A stretch of 64,000 nucleotides of DNA from Nitrosovibrio sp. Nv4 (GCA_945860135.1 CAMAPK010000001.1:62001-126000), one strand, 5' to 3'; positions 27,161 to 36,479 are shown, counted from the stretch's first letter. The notes: generated from the letters alone by a model not told the origin. Numbers and translations are program-made.

Positions 27161-30061
27161 GTGCCGTTCGCCCGGAGACAACAGCATGAGTATGCCATTG
27201 CAGTACAACAGCTGATTAAATTACAAATGACTCTGACGCCAACCAGAATATCGCTGCATGAATCGCAGAAATGGCTGCCGCTGGCATTCATTGCGGTACT
27301 CCTGTACCTGGTCCTTTTCGCGCAGAATTATTTCGATGCGACACGCCAGGCCGTCACCGGCTGGGGCTGTCTGTTGCTGATGGCGGTACTCTACAAGCTG
27401 CGCATGTTCCAGCGGCCGCCCTGGCGTCTGGTGTTCATGCTGCTGGCCGGTTATCTGGCGATACGTTATATCCTGTGGCGCAGCCTGCAAAGTCTGGTTT
27501 ATACCGGGCCGCTGGATTTTATCGGCATGGCACTGCTATATCTTGCCGAAATATACGGCCTGATCCTGCTCTTTCTCGGCATGTTCGTTAATCTTTGGCC
27601 GCTTACTGGCCGGCCGACGATATTACCGAAAGATGCCACCGACCTGCCTGTCGTTGATGTTTTTGTCCCCACCTACAATGAATCCGACGACATCATCCGC
27701 GTCACCGTCATCGCGGCGAAACAGATGGAGTATCCACAGGACCGGCTGCGCATCCACATCTGCGACGATGGTGGCACGCTCAACAAGCGTGCCCAGCCTG
27801 AGTCGCTGGAGGCAGCGTGGGAGCGCCACTATCGCCTGCGGCGAATGGCGCAGGAACTGGGGGTCAATTACATCACGCGTGAAACTAATCTCAACGCCAA
27901 GGCGGGCAATCTCAATCACGCACTGGACCACACGAGTGGGGAATTGTTTCTGGCACTGGACTGCGACCATGTACCGACCACCAACATGCTGCAGCGTACG
28001 GTGGGCTATTTCCTCGCCGACCCCAAGCTGTTTCTGGTGCAGACACCGCACTTCTTCATCAACCCCACCCCGGTGGAAAAGAACCTGGTGGGGGTTGGTA
28101 ATCCCAACGGCGAAAATGACATGTTCTACCGCACCATCCACCCGGCGCTGGATTTCTGGAACGCCAGCTATTTCTGCGGTTCGGCGGCGGTGTTGCGCCG
28201 CAGCCATGTAATGGAAATAGGCGGTATTTGCGGAAAAACCATCACCGAAGATGCCGAAACCGCATTCCTGCTGCACGGCAAAGGCTACAACAGCGTTTAC
28301 GTGGAACAACCCATGGTGTGCGGCCTGTCGCCGGAAAGCTACGATGATTACGTGCTGCAGCGCACCCGCTGGGCGCAAGGCATGCTGCAAATGTTCATCA
28401 TGAATAATCCGCTGTTTGCTCCCGGGCTTAGCTGGGCGCAGCGCGTGTGCTACTTCAACTCGTGCTTCTTCTGGTTCTTCGGCTTAGCGCGCCTCCTTTA
28501 CTTCGTTGCCCCGGCGCTTTTTCTCATCCTTGGGCTCAAAATCTACCATGCATCAGGCGGGCAGGTCGTTGCGTACATTCTGCCCTACGTGTTGTCCGTT
28601 CTCCTGATCATGGACTTTCTCTATTCCAAGGCACGTCAGCCGTTTTTCTCGGAAATATACGAGAGTGTGCAGGCCATATTCCTGCTGCCTGCAGTCATCT
28701 CGGTAATCATTAATCCGCATAAACCATCGTTCAAAGTCACTCCCAAAGGGCAGATGCAAGCCAATATGTCCCTCAATCCGCTTGCCAGAATATTTTTTGG
28801 CATCATTGTGGTGAACGTCGTCGCCCTGATATTGGCAGGGATCAAATGGTTTGAAGATCCCATGTTACGCGAGGTAACCCTGGTAACAGGAGGATGGTGT
28901 CTCTACAATTTTTACCTGGCGATGGTGTCTCTGGGCGCGTTCTGGGAACGCAAACAGATACGGCATTTTCACCGCATCAATGTGTCGGGGGAAATCAGCA
29001 TATCGTTCCCGCGCCTGAATTACACAACCACAGCGAACCTGACTGACATTTCCCTGACCGGCATTGGCTTCAAGGTACAAGTACCGTACCCGCTGGTGCC
29101 ACAGGAACGGATCTTCATCGATGCCCGTCACTCGGATGCTTTCGACATGCGCGGCCAATCCTTCCACTTTGAGGCCAAAATAATGCGACTCTTCCCTCAG
29201 AAAGAAGAGAACGGCTATGCATGCGGCAGCGAGCTGATGCTGAATCGGGAAAAATATATCGAAGCAGTCAATTATGTGTATGGCGACAGTGAACGCTGGC
29301 TTGAACTGTGGGACAAAAAATCCACTTCCAAGGGGGTACCGAAAATGCTGTGGTACTTCTTCGTGACCGGTCTCAAGGGCAGCGTCCAGAGCGCGGTCAT
29401 GCTGCTCGCCCAGATGACAGTCATGCGCCTGAAGTTCCTGAAGAAAATCAATTTCAACTTGCCGCTTGTCCTGGAAAAAATCAGCCTATATTTTCCGCTT
29501 AGACAGCATGTGGAAGAATTGCAGGTTGATACCGGGCGCGGCTTGCTGCTCATCAAGAACACCATCCACGATGCGCATGCAAACCGGCGCAAGATCCCCC
29601 GGATCGGCCGCAGTCCCGCCAAGATGCTCATCGAGGTTAATGCCGAGATGGGTATCAGGGGCGCTCAACCGTCCGGCGACATACTGAACCGGCGCAGAAT
29701 CCCCAGGATCGTCCCCAGGGATGCTGCCAGGGTCATTGCCGGAATCGGCGCAGAATTCGGCAAGATGACGAACCGGCGCAGAATCCCCAGGATCGGCCGC
29801 AGTCCCGCCGCCAAGTCCGGAATGGATGCCAAGAGTACCCAATTGTCCGGCAACATGGTGAACCGGCGCAAAATTCCCAGAATTGTACCCACGGATGCCG
29901 CCAAAACCGCCGCCAATGCCATTGCTGGGATCAGTATAAAACTCGGCAACATGGTAAATCGGCGCAAAATCCCCAGAATCGGGCCTAAACCGACTGTCGA
30001 GATCGCTACCAAGGCAGATGCCGAGAACACTGCAAAGTCCGACAAGAAGACAAAAATATAA
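27161..30061 (+). CDS. bcsA: Cellulose synthase catalytic subunit with repeated C-terminal tail
   Basis: This 966-residue inner-membrane glycosyltransferase polymerises UDP-glucose into cellulose. N-terminal helices (residues 38-145) precede the GT2 domain with CDDGG (202-204), DCD (267-269), TED (362-364) and QRTRW (400-404). Further helices and the conserved FKVTPKG follow. The PilZ domain keeps both c-di-GMP motifs: R601HFHR605 and D629-S631-G634 (DISLTG). Residues 808-966 are an added basic tail with five NRR(K/R)IPRI repeats, which I do not know from other BcsA proteins. The start is uncertain: GTG 27161 or ATG 27227, with no strong ribosome site for either. The stop overlaps the bcsB start by one base. 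Confidence 0.94.
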   Translation: MPFARRQQHEYAIAVQQLIKLQMTLTPTRISLHESQKWLPLAFIAVLLYLVLFAQNYFDATRQAVTGWGCLLLMAVLYKLRMFQRPPWRLVFMLLAGYLAIRYILWRSLQSLVYTGPLDFIGMALLYLAEIYGLILLFLGMFVNLWPLTGRPTILPKDATDLPVVDVFVPTYNESDDIIRVTVIAAKQMEYPQDRLRIHICDDGGTLNKRAQPESLEAAWERHYRLRRMAQELGVNYITRETNLNAKAGNLNHALDHTSGELFLALDCDHVPTTNMLQRTVGYFLADPKLFLVQTPHFFINPTPVEKNLVGVGNPNGENDMFYRTIHPALDFWNASYFCGSAAVLRRSHVMEIGGICGKTITEDAETAFLLHGKGYNSVYVEQPMVCGLSPESYDDYVLQRTRWAQGMLQMFIMNNPLFAPGLSWAQRVCYFNSCFFWFFGLARLLYFVAPALFLILGLKIYHASGGQVVAYILPYVLSVLLIMDFLYSKARQPFFSEIYESVQAIFLLPAVISVIINPHKPSFKVTPKGQMQANMSLNPLARIFFGIIVVNVVALILAGIKWFEDPMLREVTLVTGGWCLYNFYLAMVSLGAFWERKQIRHFHRINVSGEISISFPRLNYTTTANLTDISLTGIGFKVQVPYPLVPQERIFIDARHSDAFDMRGQSFHFEAKIMRLFPQKEENGYACGSELMLNREKYIEAVNYVYGDSERWLELWDKKSTSKGVPKMLWYFFVTGLKGSVQSAVMLLAQMTVMRLKFLKKINFNLPLVLEKISLYFPLRQHVEELQVDTGRGLLLIKNTIHDAHANRRKIPRIGRSPAKMLIEVNAEMGIRGAQPSGDILNRRRIPRIVPRDAARVIAGIGAEFGKMTNRRRIPRIGRSPAAKSGMDAKSTQLSGNMVNRRKIPRIVPTDAAKTAANAIAGISIKLGNMVNRRKIPRIGPKPTVEIATKADAENTAKSDKKTKI
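29582..29983 (+). repeat. Five imperfect repeats coding NRR(K/R)IPRI in the bcsA tail
   Basis: The units begin at 29582, 29687, 29771, 29861 and 29957 (residues 808, 843, 871, 901, 933), so spacing varies between 28 and 35 codons. Each encodes Asn-Arg-Arg-(Lys/Arg)-Ile-Pro-Arg-Ile followed by Gly-Arg-Ser-Pro, Val-Pro-x-Asp-Ala or Gly-Pro-Lys-Pro. DNA identity between units is high in the core and lost between them, pointing to duplication followed by divergence. Confidence 0.9.
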
Positions 30062-32304
30062 TGGGACTTAGCCTCCACACCAATTACTGCCGCAATGCCA
30101 CCCCCTCCAAGTGGCGGCAACAGGCTGACGGCCGCAGGAACCGGATGGGACTCCTGCTGGGCTGCCTGCTGGGTCTGTTGGTCAGCCTGCCTGCCGTAGC
30201 TGAGGAAATCCTGATCCCGCTGCAAAAGCTTACGCCGCACTCGATGATAAAACTGAAGTGCATCGGCGACTCAGCAGGACTGGAAATCCCCATTTCTGAC
30301 CGCTGGAACGTCAAGAAAGTTACGCTCAACTTGCACTACATCTCGTCCATCAGCATGATTGCTGATCTTTCCCAGCTCGTCATCAAGATCAACGATGTCC
30401 CCATCGCCCAGGTCAAACTCAACCCGCTGATGCCCGATGCGCTGCTCGCGGTGAACGTGCCGCCACAGTACCTGAAGCCGGGCTACAACAAGATCGACTT
30501 TACGGTTGCCCAGCGCTATTCGACGACAGGGTGCGAGAATCCATGCGCACCGGGCCTCTGGACCGACATCAGCATGCAGGATTCTTCCTTGCAGGTCGAG
30601 TATGAGCTCAATCCGGTGCCGTTGAAGCTCTCGTCCATCGCGAAATTCTTGTTCGACCCCAAGACCTACCCCGAAGCACACGTCAACCTCATCACCGAAG
30701 ACCGCTCTGCGGAAAATCTGACCCTTGCCGCTCTCATCGCTTCCGGGGTCGCACGGCATTACGATTACCGCAAAGTGACTTTTGGTGTCTCACCACAAAT
30801 CAAACCTGGTGTGGACAATATCGTGATTGGGCGAACCGCCTTCATGCAGCAGTTTCTGGGGCCATATCAGCTCTCTCTGGGCGCGGTGAAAGGCGGTTAC
30901 CTTAAAGTGTTCCCGCTGCCAACCGACGGTGGCACCGATAATGCGCGCGCGCTGGTGGTAGTGTCCGGCGAAAACTTCGACCACGTGAAAATGGCGGCGC
31001 TGACTTTTTCCAATATTTCTTTCGCCTACCCCGGCACGCAGGAACTCAATGCTTTCGAATTCAAAATGCCCGAGGTAACGTCTTACGGCGGACGCGATGT
31101 CCTGGCCGCCAACAAAGTCTATGATTTCAAAACACTGAACTTTCCTACCGCCACCTTCAAGGGCATGAACCCTACTGGCAAGGAATTGAGCTTCCGCCTG
31201 CCGTCGGACATGCTGGTCCTGCAGAATCACTCTGCCAAGTTGACGCTTAATTTCGCTTATGGCTCCGGCGGGCGCGAAAGCTCCGCCATCCATGTGGTGG
31301 TTAACGGCATTTCGGCACGTGCAATCTGGCTCAATAATAAAAACGGAGACGTGTTGCAGAACTATCAAATAGACTTGCCCACCTATTTGTTCAAACCTGG
31401 CGCCAATATCATTTCATTCGGGCTGGAACTGCACCCCGAACTCAAGGAGTGCGAATTGACACTGACGAATAATCTGTTCGTCAGCATATTTGACAACTCT
31501 ACCCTGACATTCCCGGACATGCCGCATTTCGTCGAGTTGCCCAAACTCGAACTGCTCATGCTTAACGGCTTCCCCTTTACCCGCTGGCCGGACGGTTACG
31601 ATTCTCTGATCTACCTCACCGACCCCTCTTCCAATGAGGCGGTTGCTGCCGCACTGAATCTGGTCGGTCTGATGACACAAAAGAACGGTTTCCCGTTACT
31701 GAATATCCGGGTCGGATTCCAGGGACTGGAAAAGTGGAAAGGCGATGTCATCGTCATTGGTGATCAGAAAACCATGCCTGATACGTTGAAAGCGAAATCA
31801 CCGCTGCACACCAGCAAGACCTCTTTGATCCCCTACCCGGTGGTGCGTGGCTGGCAAAATGAAACCGCCACCCTGGCGCACAGCCGCCAGATCAGTGCGC
31901 TGGGTGAAGGCAGCGGATTGTTGATGCAGTTCGAGTCGCCGTTTCAAGTGGGGCGAACGATCATGACGCTTTCCGCCGATGAACCAGCGGACCTGTATCG
32001 CCTGGGCGAAGCCTTGCTCGATCCCGAAGTGCAAGGGCAAATTTATGGCGATCTGGTGCTGGTGGAAATGACGCAACCCAAATTCAAGGTAACCAGCATG
32101 ATGGTGGGCAAAACCTATGCGACCGGCAAACAAGGTGATGTATCGTGGATAGACTCTTTCCTCTATTCCTATCCTTACGCTTACCACGCCTTACTGGGCT
32201 TGTTGATACTCGGTCTGGCCTTCCTGATATTCGTGCTGCTCAAGCGCTATCGCGCCACGCGCAAACTGGGAGAGGCACAAAAGAAGGAAGCGAAGAAGGA
32301 ATGA
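30061..32304 (+). CDS. bcsB: Cellulose synthase regulatory/periplasmic subunit
   Basis: This 747-residue membrane-anchored periplasmic protein guides the glucan across the periplasm. A hydrophobic export signal sits at residues 29-47 (MGLLLGCLLGLLVSLP) and a single C-terminal transmembrane helix near 710-732 (YHALLGLLILGLAFLIFVLL) anchors it to BcsA. The BcsB pattern is clear in TGCENPCAPGLWTDI, HVNLITEDRSAENLTLAALIASGVARHY split over the middle, and GRTAFMQQFLGP. The ATG at 30061 overlaps the bcsA stop; ATG 30145, directly before the signal, is an alternative start. Convergent with the cyclase gene, with no gap. Confidence 0.93.
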   Translation: MGLSLHTNYCRNATPSKWRQQADGRRNRMGLLLGCLLGLLVSLPAVAEEILIPLQKLTPHSMIKLKCIGDSAGLEIPISDRWNVKKVTLNLHYISSISMIADLSQLVIKINDVPIAQVKLNPLMPDALLAVNVPPQYLKPGYNKIDFTVAQRYSTTGCENPCAPGLWTDISMQDSSLQVEYELNPVPLKLSSIAKFLFDPKTYPEAHVNLITEDRSAENLTLAALIASGVARHYDYRKVTFGVSPQIKPGVDNIVIGRTAFMQQFLGPYQLSLGAVKGGYLKVFPLPTDGGTDNARALVVVSGENFDHVKMAALTFSNISFAYPGTQELNAFEFKMPEVTSYGGRDVLAANKVYDFKTLNFPTATFKGMNPTGKELSFRLPSDMLVLQNHSAKLTLNFAYGSGGRESSAIHVVVNGISARAIWLNNKNGDVLQNYQIDLPTYLFKPGANIISFGLELHPELKECELTLTNNLFVSIFDNSTLTFPDMPHFVELPKLELLMLNGFPFTRWPDGYDSLIYLTDPSSNEAVAAALNLVGLMTQKNGFPLLNIRVGFQGLEKWKGDVIVIGDQKTMPDTLKAKSPLHTSKTSLIPYPVVRGWQNETATLAHSRQISALGEGSGLLMQFESPFQVGRTIMTLSADEPADLYRLGEALLDPEVQGQIYGDLVLVEMTQPKFKVTSMMVGKTYATGKQGDVSWIDSFLYSYPYAYHALLGLLILGLAFLIFVLLKRYRATRKLGEAQKKEAKKE

Positions 32305-33135
32305 TTATTTCTCGTCCGGAATAGGGATGGAGTAGTTGATGGTGCGCGACTCGTTACCCATGCCGACCTGGTCGCCCACCTTGTCGCGCATGGTCAGCGC
32401 CAGCACCAGCAGCAGCGGGATCAGCACAATCAGGATGAGTTTCAGTTTGGAGGTGGGCTTGGGGGCCGGTGCAGCGGGTGCGGCACCCTCTATTCTGTCG
32501 CGTTCGATTTCTTGCGGATTCCAGAATGCCTTGTATGCGTTGTAGGGTTCTTTCTTGCCTTTCAGCGTAACCTGCTTGACGAAGCGGCAATAAATTTCGC
32601 TTTTGTCGCTTAAGGCGTTATAGGTGTCTTCAGACATGAAAATATCGCCCGGGGTGGCCGACGACTCGAAACGCGAGGCAGTATTGACAGCATCGCCGAA
32701 AATATCATTCTTTTCCACGATACACATGCCGCTATGCAGACCGATACGCATCAGCACCGGGATTTTGAACTTCTGCGCCATGTTGAGTTCGTCCATGCCG
32801 CGCTGAATCCGCACTGCGGCGCGTACCGCGTCCAGTGCGTTTTCGAAGGTAGACAGCGTGCCGTCACCGATGGATTTGATGAATACGCCGTTATTCTGCT
32901 GGATCGCTGGCATGACGATGTCGTTGTGTTCCTTGATCAGCATGCGGCTGACCATGTCGCCCTCGGTCTCAGCGATGGAAGTAGAGCCCTTGAGGTCGGT
33001 GAACATGATGGTGATGAACTTGGTGAATTTCTTTTTCAGCGCGGCTTCGAGCTTCGCTTGCTGCTCAAGAAACTGCTCGATATCATCGCTCTCCTCTGGC
33101 TCTGGAGGCTGGTTTCCGTTATTCTCGGTCGTCAT
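32305..33135 (-). CDS. Class III adenylate/guanylate cyclase with C-terminal membrane anchor
   Basis: The 276-residue protein has a catalytic domain at residues 38-205. The two metal-binding aspartates are in MFTDLKGST (Asp47) and IGDGTLSTF (Asp91), and there is a NTASRFESSA transition-state region. A single transmembrane helix follows at about 240-260 (LILIVLIPLLLVLAL), with a short periplasmic tail. An N-terminal Glu-rich coiled segment precedes the domain. A C-terminal anchor on a soluble-looking cyclase domain is less common than N-terminal sensors. It lies on the opposite strand between bcsB and bcsZ, so it splits the cellulose operon. ATP versus GTP preference cannot be assigned. Confidence 0.87.
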   Translation of the reverse strand: MTTENNGNQPPEPEESDDIEQFLEQQAKLEAALKKKFTKFITIMFTDLKGSTSIAETEGDMVSRMLIKEHNDIVMPAIQQNNGVFIKSIGDGTLSTFENALDAVRAAVRIQRGMDELNMAQKFKIPVLMRIGLHSGMCIVEKNDIFGDAVNTASRFESSATPGDIFMSEDTYNALSDKSEIYCRFVKQVTLKGKKEPYNAYKAFWNPQEIERDRIEGAAPAAPAPKPTSKLKLILIVLIPLLLVLALTMRDKVGDQVGMGNESRTINYSIPIPDEK

Positions 33136-33177
33136 GAGTGCTCGGGCTCCGCAGGAATATAACAGATCGAATCTTAC

Positions 33178-34239
33178 ATGAATTTTTTGAGTATCCGCAT
33201 GTTTAGTAGAGCATATGCTAGCGATTGGCTGAGGATGCTGTCAGCATGGGTGGCCGCTTTCCTGCTGCTGTCCAGCATGGGCGCAAACGCGGCGGCTACT
33301 GACTGGCCCCTGTTCAAACAGCGTTTCCTGCAGCCCGAAGGGCGCATCATCGATAATGGCCACGACAATATCATCAGCCATTCCGAGGGCCAAGGCATGG
33401 CGATGCTGCTGGCCGTCCATCACGACGATCGTGCCGCATTCGACAGCATGTGGCAATGGACCCAGCAGCATCTGCAGGTGCGGGACGACAAGCTGTTGGC
33501 GTGGAGCTGGTCACCCAGCGACGGCGTAAGCGACAAGAATAACGCTGCCGACGGCGATCTGTTCGTCGCCTGGGCGCTGCTGCGCGCCCAGCGCAAATGG
33601 CAGGAGCCGGCCTATCACGCGGCTGCCATGGAAATCATTCAGGACATCCGGAAAAAATTGCTGCACAGAACCAGCCGGGGGATCATTTTGCTCGCAGGCA
33701 CGGAAGGGTTTGACCGGCCGGAAGGGGTAGTGATCAATCCATCCTACTGGCTGTTCCCCGCACTCCAGGAAATCGCCCAGGCCGACCCTGCGCCCGAGTG
33801 GGAAGAGCTGCGGCAGACCGGCATCAATCTGTTGCTCGAAGCACATTTCGGCCGCTGGGGACTACCGGCGGACTGGATCCTGCTGGCTGACAAACTGACC
33901 CCGGCAACAGGTTTCCCGGCTCGCTTCAGCTATGATGCAGTGCGCATTCCGCTGTATCTGTTATGGGCGAAACGCGAAACCGCCGAACTGTTGCTGCCTT
34001 TCCAGGACTATTGGGGACACTTCAAAGGCGCGAGGTTCATGCCAGCCTGGACCAATCTCACCGACGACAGCATCGATTCCTACGATGCCTCGCCCGGCAT
34101 CCGTACTATTGCCCAACTGACACTGGCCCACCCTAACCTGCGCTCGGTGCGTCTGCCTGCGCTGGGACCCACTCAGGATTATTATTCCTCAGTGCTGCTG
34201 CTGCTAGCCAAAGTCATGCTCAGGGAACGCGGGCGTTGA
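33178..34239 (+). CDS. bcsZ: Periplasmic endo-1,4-glucanase (GH8)
   Basis: The 353-residue cellulase of the bcs system has a signal sequence (residues 18-38) ending at GANAAA. The GH8 proton donor Glu70 is in ISHSEGQGMAM, an NAADGDLFVAWAL motif holds Asp126, and the base candidate Asp253 is in RFSYDAVRIPLY. BcsZ trims glucan during export and is needed for normal cellulose. The stop overlaps the next start (TTGA). A gap of 42 bp from the divergent cyclase start leaves little promoter room, so its promoter may lie within the cyclase coding region. Confidence 0.94.
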   Translation: MNFLSIRMFSRAYASDWLRMLSAWVAAFLLLSSMGANAAATDWPLFKQRFLQPEGRIIDNGHDNIISHSEGQGMAMLLAVHHDDRAAFDSMWQWTQQHLQVRDDKLLAWSWSPSDGVSDKNNAADGDLFVAWALLRAQRKWQEPAYHAAAMEIIQDIRKKLLHRTSRGIILLAGTEGFDRPEGVVINPSYWLFPALQEIAQADPAPEWEELRQTGINLLLEAHFGRWGLPADWILLADKLTPATGFPARFSYDAVRIPLYLLWAKRETAELLLPFQDYWGHFKGARFMPAWTNLTDDSIDSYDASPGIRTIAQLTLAHPNLRSVRLPALGPTQDYYSSVLLLLAKVMLRERGR

Positions 34240-36401
34240 AATTGCATGTTCTATTCAAACTGATTCTGGCTATTCCCTGGCTGGGGCTAATGGCCCCCTC
34301 TCTGGTCGCGGCTGAACCGGTCACCCACCGCGACTATTACTCCATTCAGGTTCTGACCGGCACTCCGGCAGTAGTGAGGAATGCCTGGCAGAAAGTACAG
34401 GACCTGCCTTTTGCGCGCATCGAAAAACATGTCGGTCAGCACAAGTTGCGCATCGGCTACTGGAGCAGCAAACAGGAAGCGGAGAATCAGCTGGCTGGAA
34501 TGAAAAAGCATTTCCCCCGTGCTTTCGTGTTTGCCACCGAATACAAGCCGGGCGAAATACTGCTGGGCTGGTCGGCGGATGCCGCCAAGTCGCCGGGAAA
34601 ACCGGCAAATACGGGTGAACAACAACCCATCGCGATCACGAGCGGCCTGGTCAAATCTCTACCCGCAGCCTCCAATGTCGTTTCTGCTACTACGGGGGGT
34701 GCGATCGGATCTGTACCTGCAACATCCAATATCGTTTCCGCTGCTGCAGGCAGATTGGCCGGCTCCCCATCCACATCGTCCAACATTGTTTCATTGCAGA
34801 AAAACACCCAGCTTGGTGCCACTGTCCAGCCTGACATCGCGGCGCCGGAAGAAAGCCATGCGGCGTCAGTGGAACTTCCCGTTCCAGCACCTTCCCTGAC
34901 CAAAACAGAAGTTGCCGAGCCTGCCAGGAAACAGCAGGTGGCGATGCCGAACGAAACACTGTTGTGGCAATTGCTGCAGAACGAGCAGTATGACGCGCTG
35001 CAGGCGGGAATCGAGCGCATGCGCGCCAGTCATGGCAAGTGGCAACCGCCACAGGAGTTGCTCAGCCTGCTGCAGCAAGGCAGGCTGCGGCAGAAGATCG
35101 AGCAAGCTATTCACAGCAAGGACTCAGCTGCGCTCATACAGTTAGCAGAACTGCATCCTGAGGATTTTGCCTGTGCGCACGTTGACTGGGCCTGGGCTCT
35201 GGCCGAAGCGCAAGTTGCACTGAAACAGACGGATGCCGCGCACCTCATCCTGCAGCGCTTGATCCCTTATTGCGGTGAACAGGATCGTCTGGCAACGCTG
35301 TATAAAGCCAAACTCTGGCTGGACACTCCCATGTGGGAAGCATTACTCGAACGCGAGGCGCAAGCAATCCGCAGCGACGAAGGTGAAAGCAAGTTCCGTC
35401 GGTTGCGCTACGACCATGGCATGGAAAAACTGCTGGCAGCGCATCAGGCACAAAACCAGGCCGCGTTTCGCGTACTGCTGCAACAACTTGGCGGCGACAT
35501 CGAACATTATCGCGATGCCGATGCTGCCCTGCTGAGCGGCTGGCATTATTTCAATGCGCAGGAAGCCGCAATTGCCGACATCTGGTTCGGCAAGGCGCTG
35601 ACGTGGAATCCAGAGCAGCATGATGCCCGTAGCGGGCTGGCGCTGAGCGCATTGCAGGGCAAGCGTTTTGCCGATGCCAAGCGTCTCGCTGATGCATTGC
35701 CTGTGGGCAGTAAAGGCAGGCAGGAACTGCTGAATACGGTGGCAACTGCGATGGCGCCTGGGCCGCGAGTGCTGGCAATGACAGGAGGGGAAACAAATAC
35801 CGGAACTACTTACTCGGCACTCTACGCCGGGATGATCATGCCGATACACAACCGGCTGGGCGGTCTTGGTAATGGAATGGTACAACGCCTGTGGGTGGAT
35901 CGCCTGACCTATGCCTATGACAATGGTGGTCAGCAAACTCAAGCGGAACAACGCGGCATAGAGGGTTCGCTGGGTTACCAGAAATCCGGGCCATGGGGAT
36001 CATGGGCGACATTTGCCGGCGTAGTGTATCGCGACACCCAGTTCACACCGGATGCCCTGAGCAATCCAGCGCGCGGCGGTTTTGTTCGTGGCAGATTCCA
36101 GATCGAGGGAGAACGTATCCTGAACAAGGATTGGCGTGTGAATATCAATGCCAATTATGTCACCGGGCAAAACAGCTATTGGGCGCGTGGCCGTCTGCTA
36201 TACAACTTGAACGAGCGCATGCTCGCCGGCCCGGAAGCGATCGTTCTCGGCGACCCCAATTTCCAGATCCAACAGTATGGCTGGGCAATGACGGGACTAA
36301 GATTATTGTTGGGAACAGACGTTACCATGCGCGGCGGTGCAAGAAAGGCAGTGGATGGAACTACCATGTACCTCGGCCTTGAACTGGCGCGCCCGTTCTA
36401 A
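34236..36401 (+). CDS. SPOR-TPR-barrel protein in the bcsC position
   Basis: This 721-residue envelope protein starts at a TTG that overlaps the bcsZ stop. A signal peptide (KLILAIPWLGLMAPSLVAA) leads to a SPOR-like domain at residues 33-110 (YYSIQVLTGTPAVVRNAWQKV), which in other proteins binds denuded peptidoglycan. A linker with three 18-residue repeats (near 145-190) follows, then helical TPR-like repeats (about 235-510), then a beta-rich C-terminal domain (about 520-721) ending in LELARPF, typical of an outer-membrane barrel. The ending RLLYNLNERMLAGPEA, with GDPNFQIQQYG, recalls the BcsS-type barrel. Full-length BcsC is near 1150 residues, so this is much shorter. It probably exports cellulose in place of BcsC, which is an inference. 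Confidence 0.75.
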   Translation: MKLHVLFKLILAIPWLGLMAPSLVAAEPVTHRDYYSIQVLTGTPAVVRNAWQKVQDLPFARIEKHVGQHKLRIGYWSSKQEAENQLAGMKKHFPRAFVFATEYKPGEILLGWSADAAKSPGKPANTGEQQPIAITSGLVKSLPAASNVVSATTGGAIGSVPATSNIVSAAAGRLAGSPSTSSNIVSLQKNTQLGATVQPDIAAPEESHAASVELPVPAPSLTKTEVAEPARKQQVAMPNETLLWQLLQNEQYDALQAGIERMRASHGKWQPPQELLSLLQQGRLRQKIEQAIHSKDSAALIQLAELHPEDFACAHVDWAWALAEAQVALKQTDAAHLILQRLIPYCGEQDRLATLYKAKLWLDTPMWEALLEREAQAIRSDEGESKFRRLRYDHGMEKLLAAHQAQNQAAFRVLLQQLGGDIEHYRDADAALLSGWHYFNAQEAAIADIWFGKALTWNPEQHDARSGLALSALQGKRFADAKRLADALPVGSKGRQELLNTVATAMAPGPRVLAMTGGETNTGTTYSALYAGMIMPIHNRLGGLGNGMVQRLWVDRLTYAYDNGGQQTQAEQRGIEGSLGYQKSGPWGSWATFAGVVYRDTQFTPDALSNPARGGFVRGRFQIEGERILNKDWRVNINANYVTGQNSYWARGRLLYNLNERMLAGPEAIVLGDPNFQIQQYGWAMTGLRLLLGTDVTMRGGARKAVDGTTMYLGLELARPF
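34671..34800 (+). repeat. 54-bp tandem repeat in the SPOR-TPR gene linker
   Basis: The element TCCAAYRTYGTTTC recurs at 34671, 34725 and 34779, exactly 54 bp apart. It encodes SN(V/I)VS within an 18-residue Ala/Ser/Thr/Gly-rich unit. The third copy is partial. It lies between the SPOR and TPR parts and would act as a flexible spacer whose length can change by slippage. Confidence 0.85.
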
Positions 36402-36479
36402 CGACTCATTTCCCCAGCAGCAAAATCCGGCAGCAATACTGCTGCTATAATCCAATTTTCCAGTCTTACGCCTAAAACT

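Noticed and set aside
26813-27226. c-di-GMP riboswitch (GEMM) before bcsA
   Set aside because: Looked for the conserved GEMM core; no matching stretch was seen.
27623-28390. Long open frame antisense to bcsA
   Set aside because: It mirrors strong coding structure on the plus strand with no ribosome site and no recognisable motifs.
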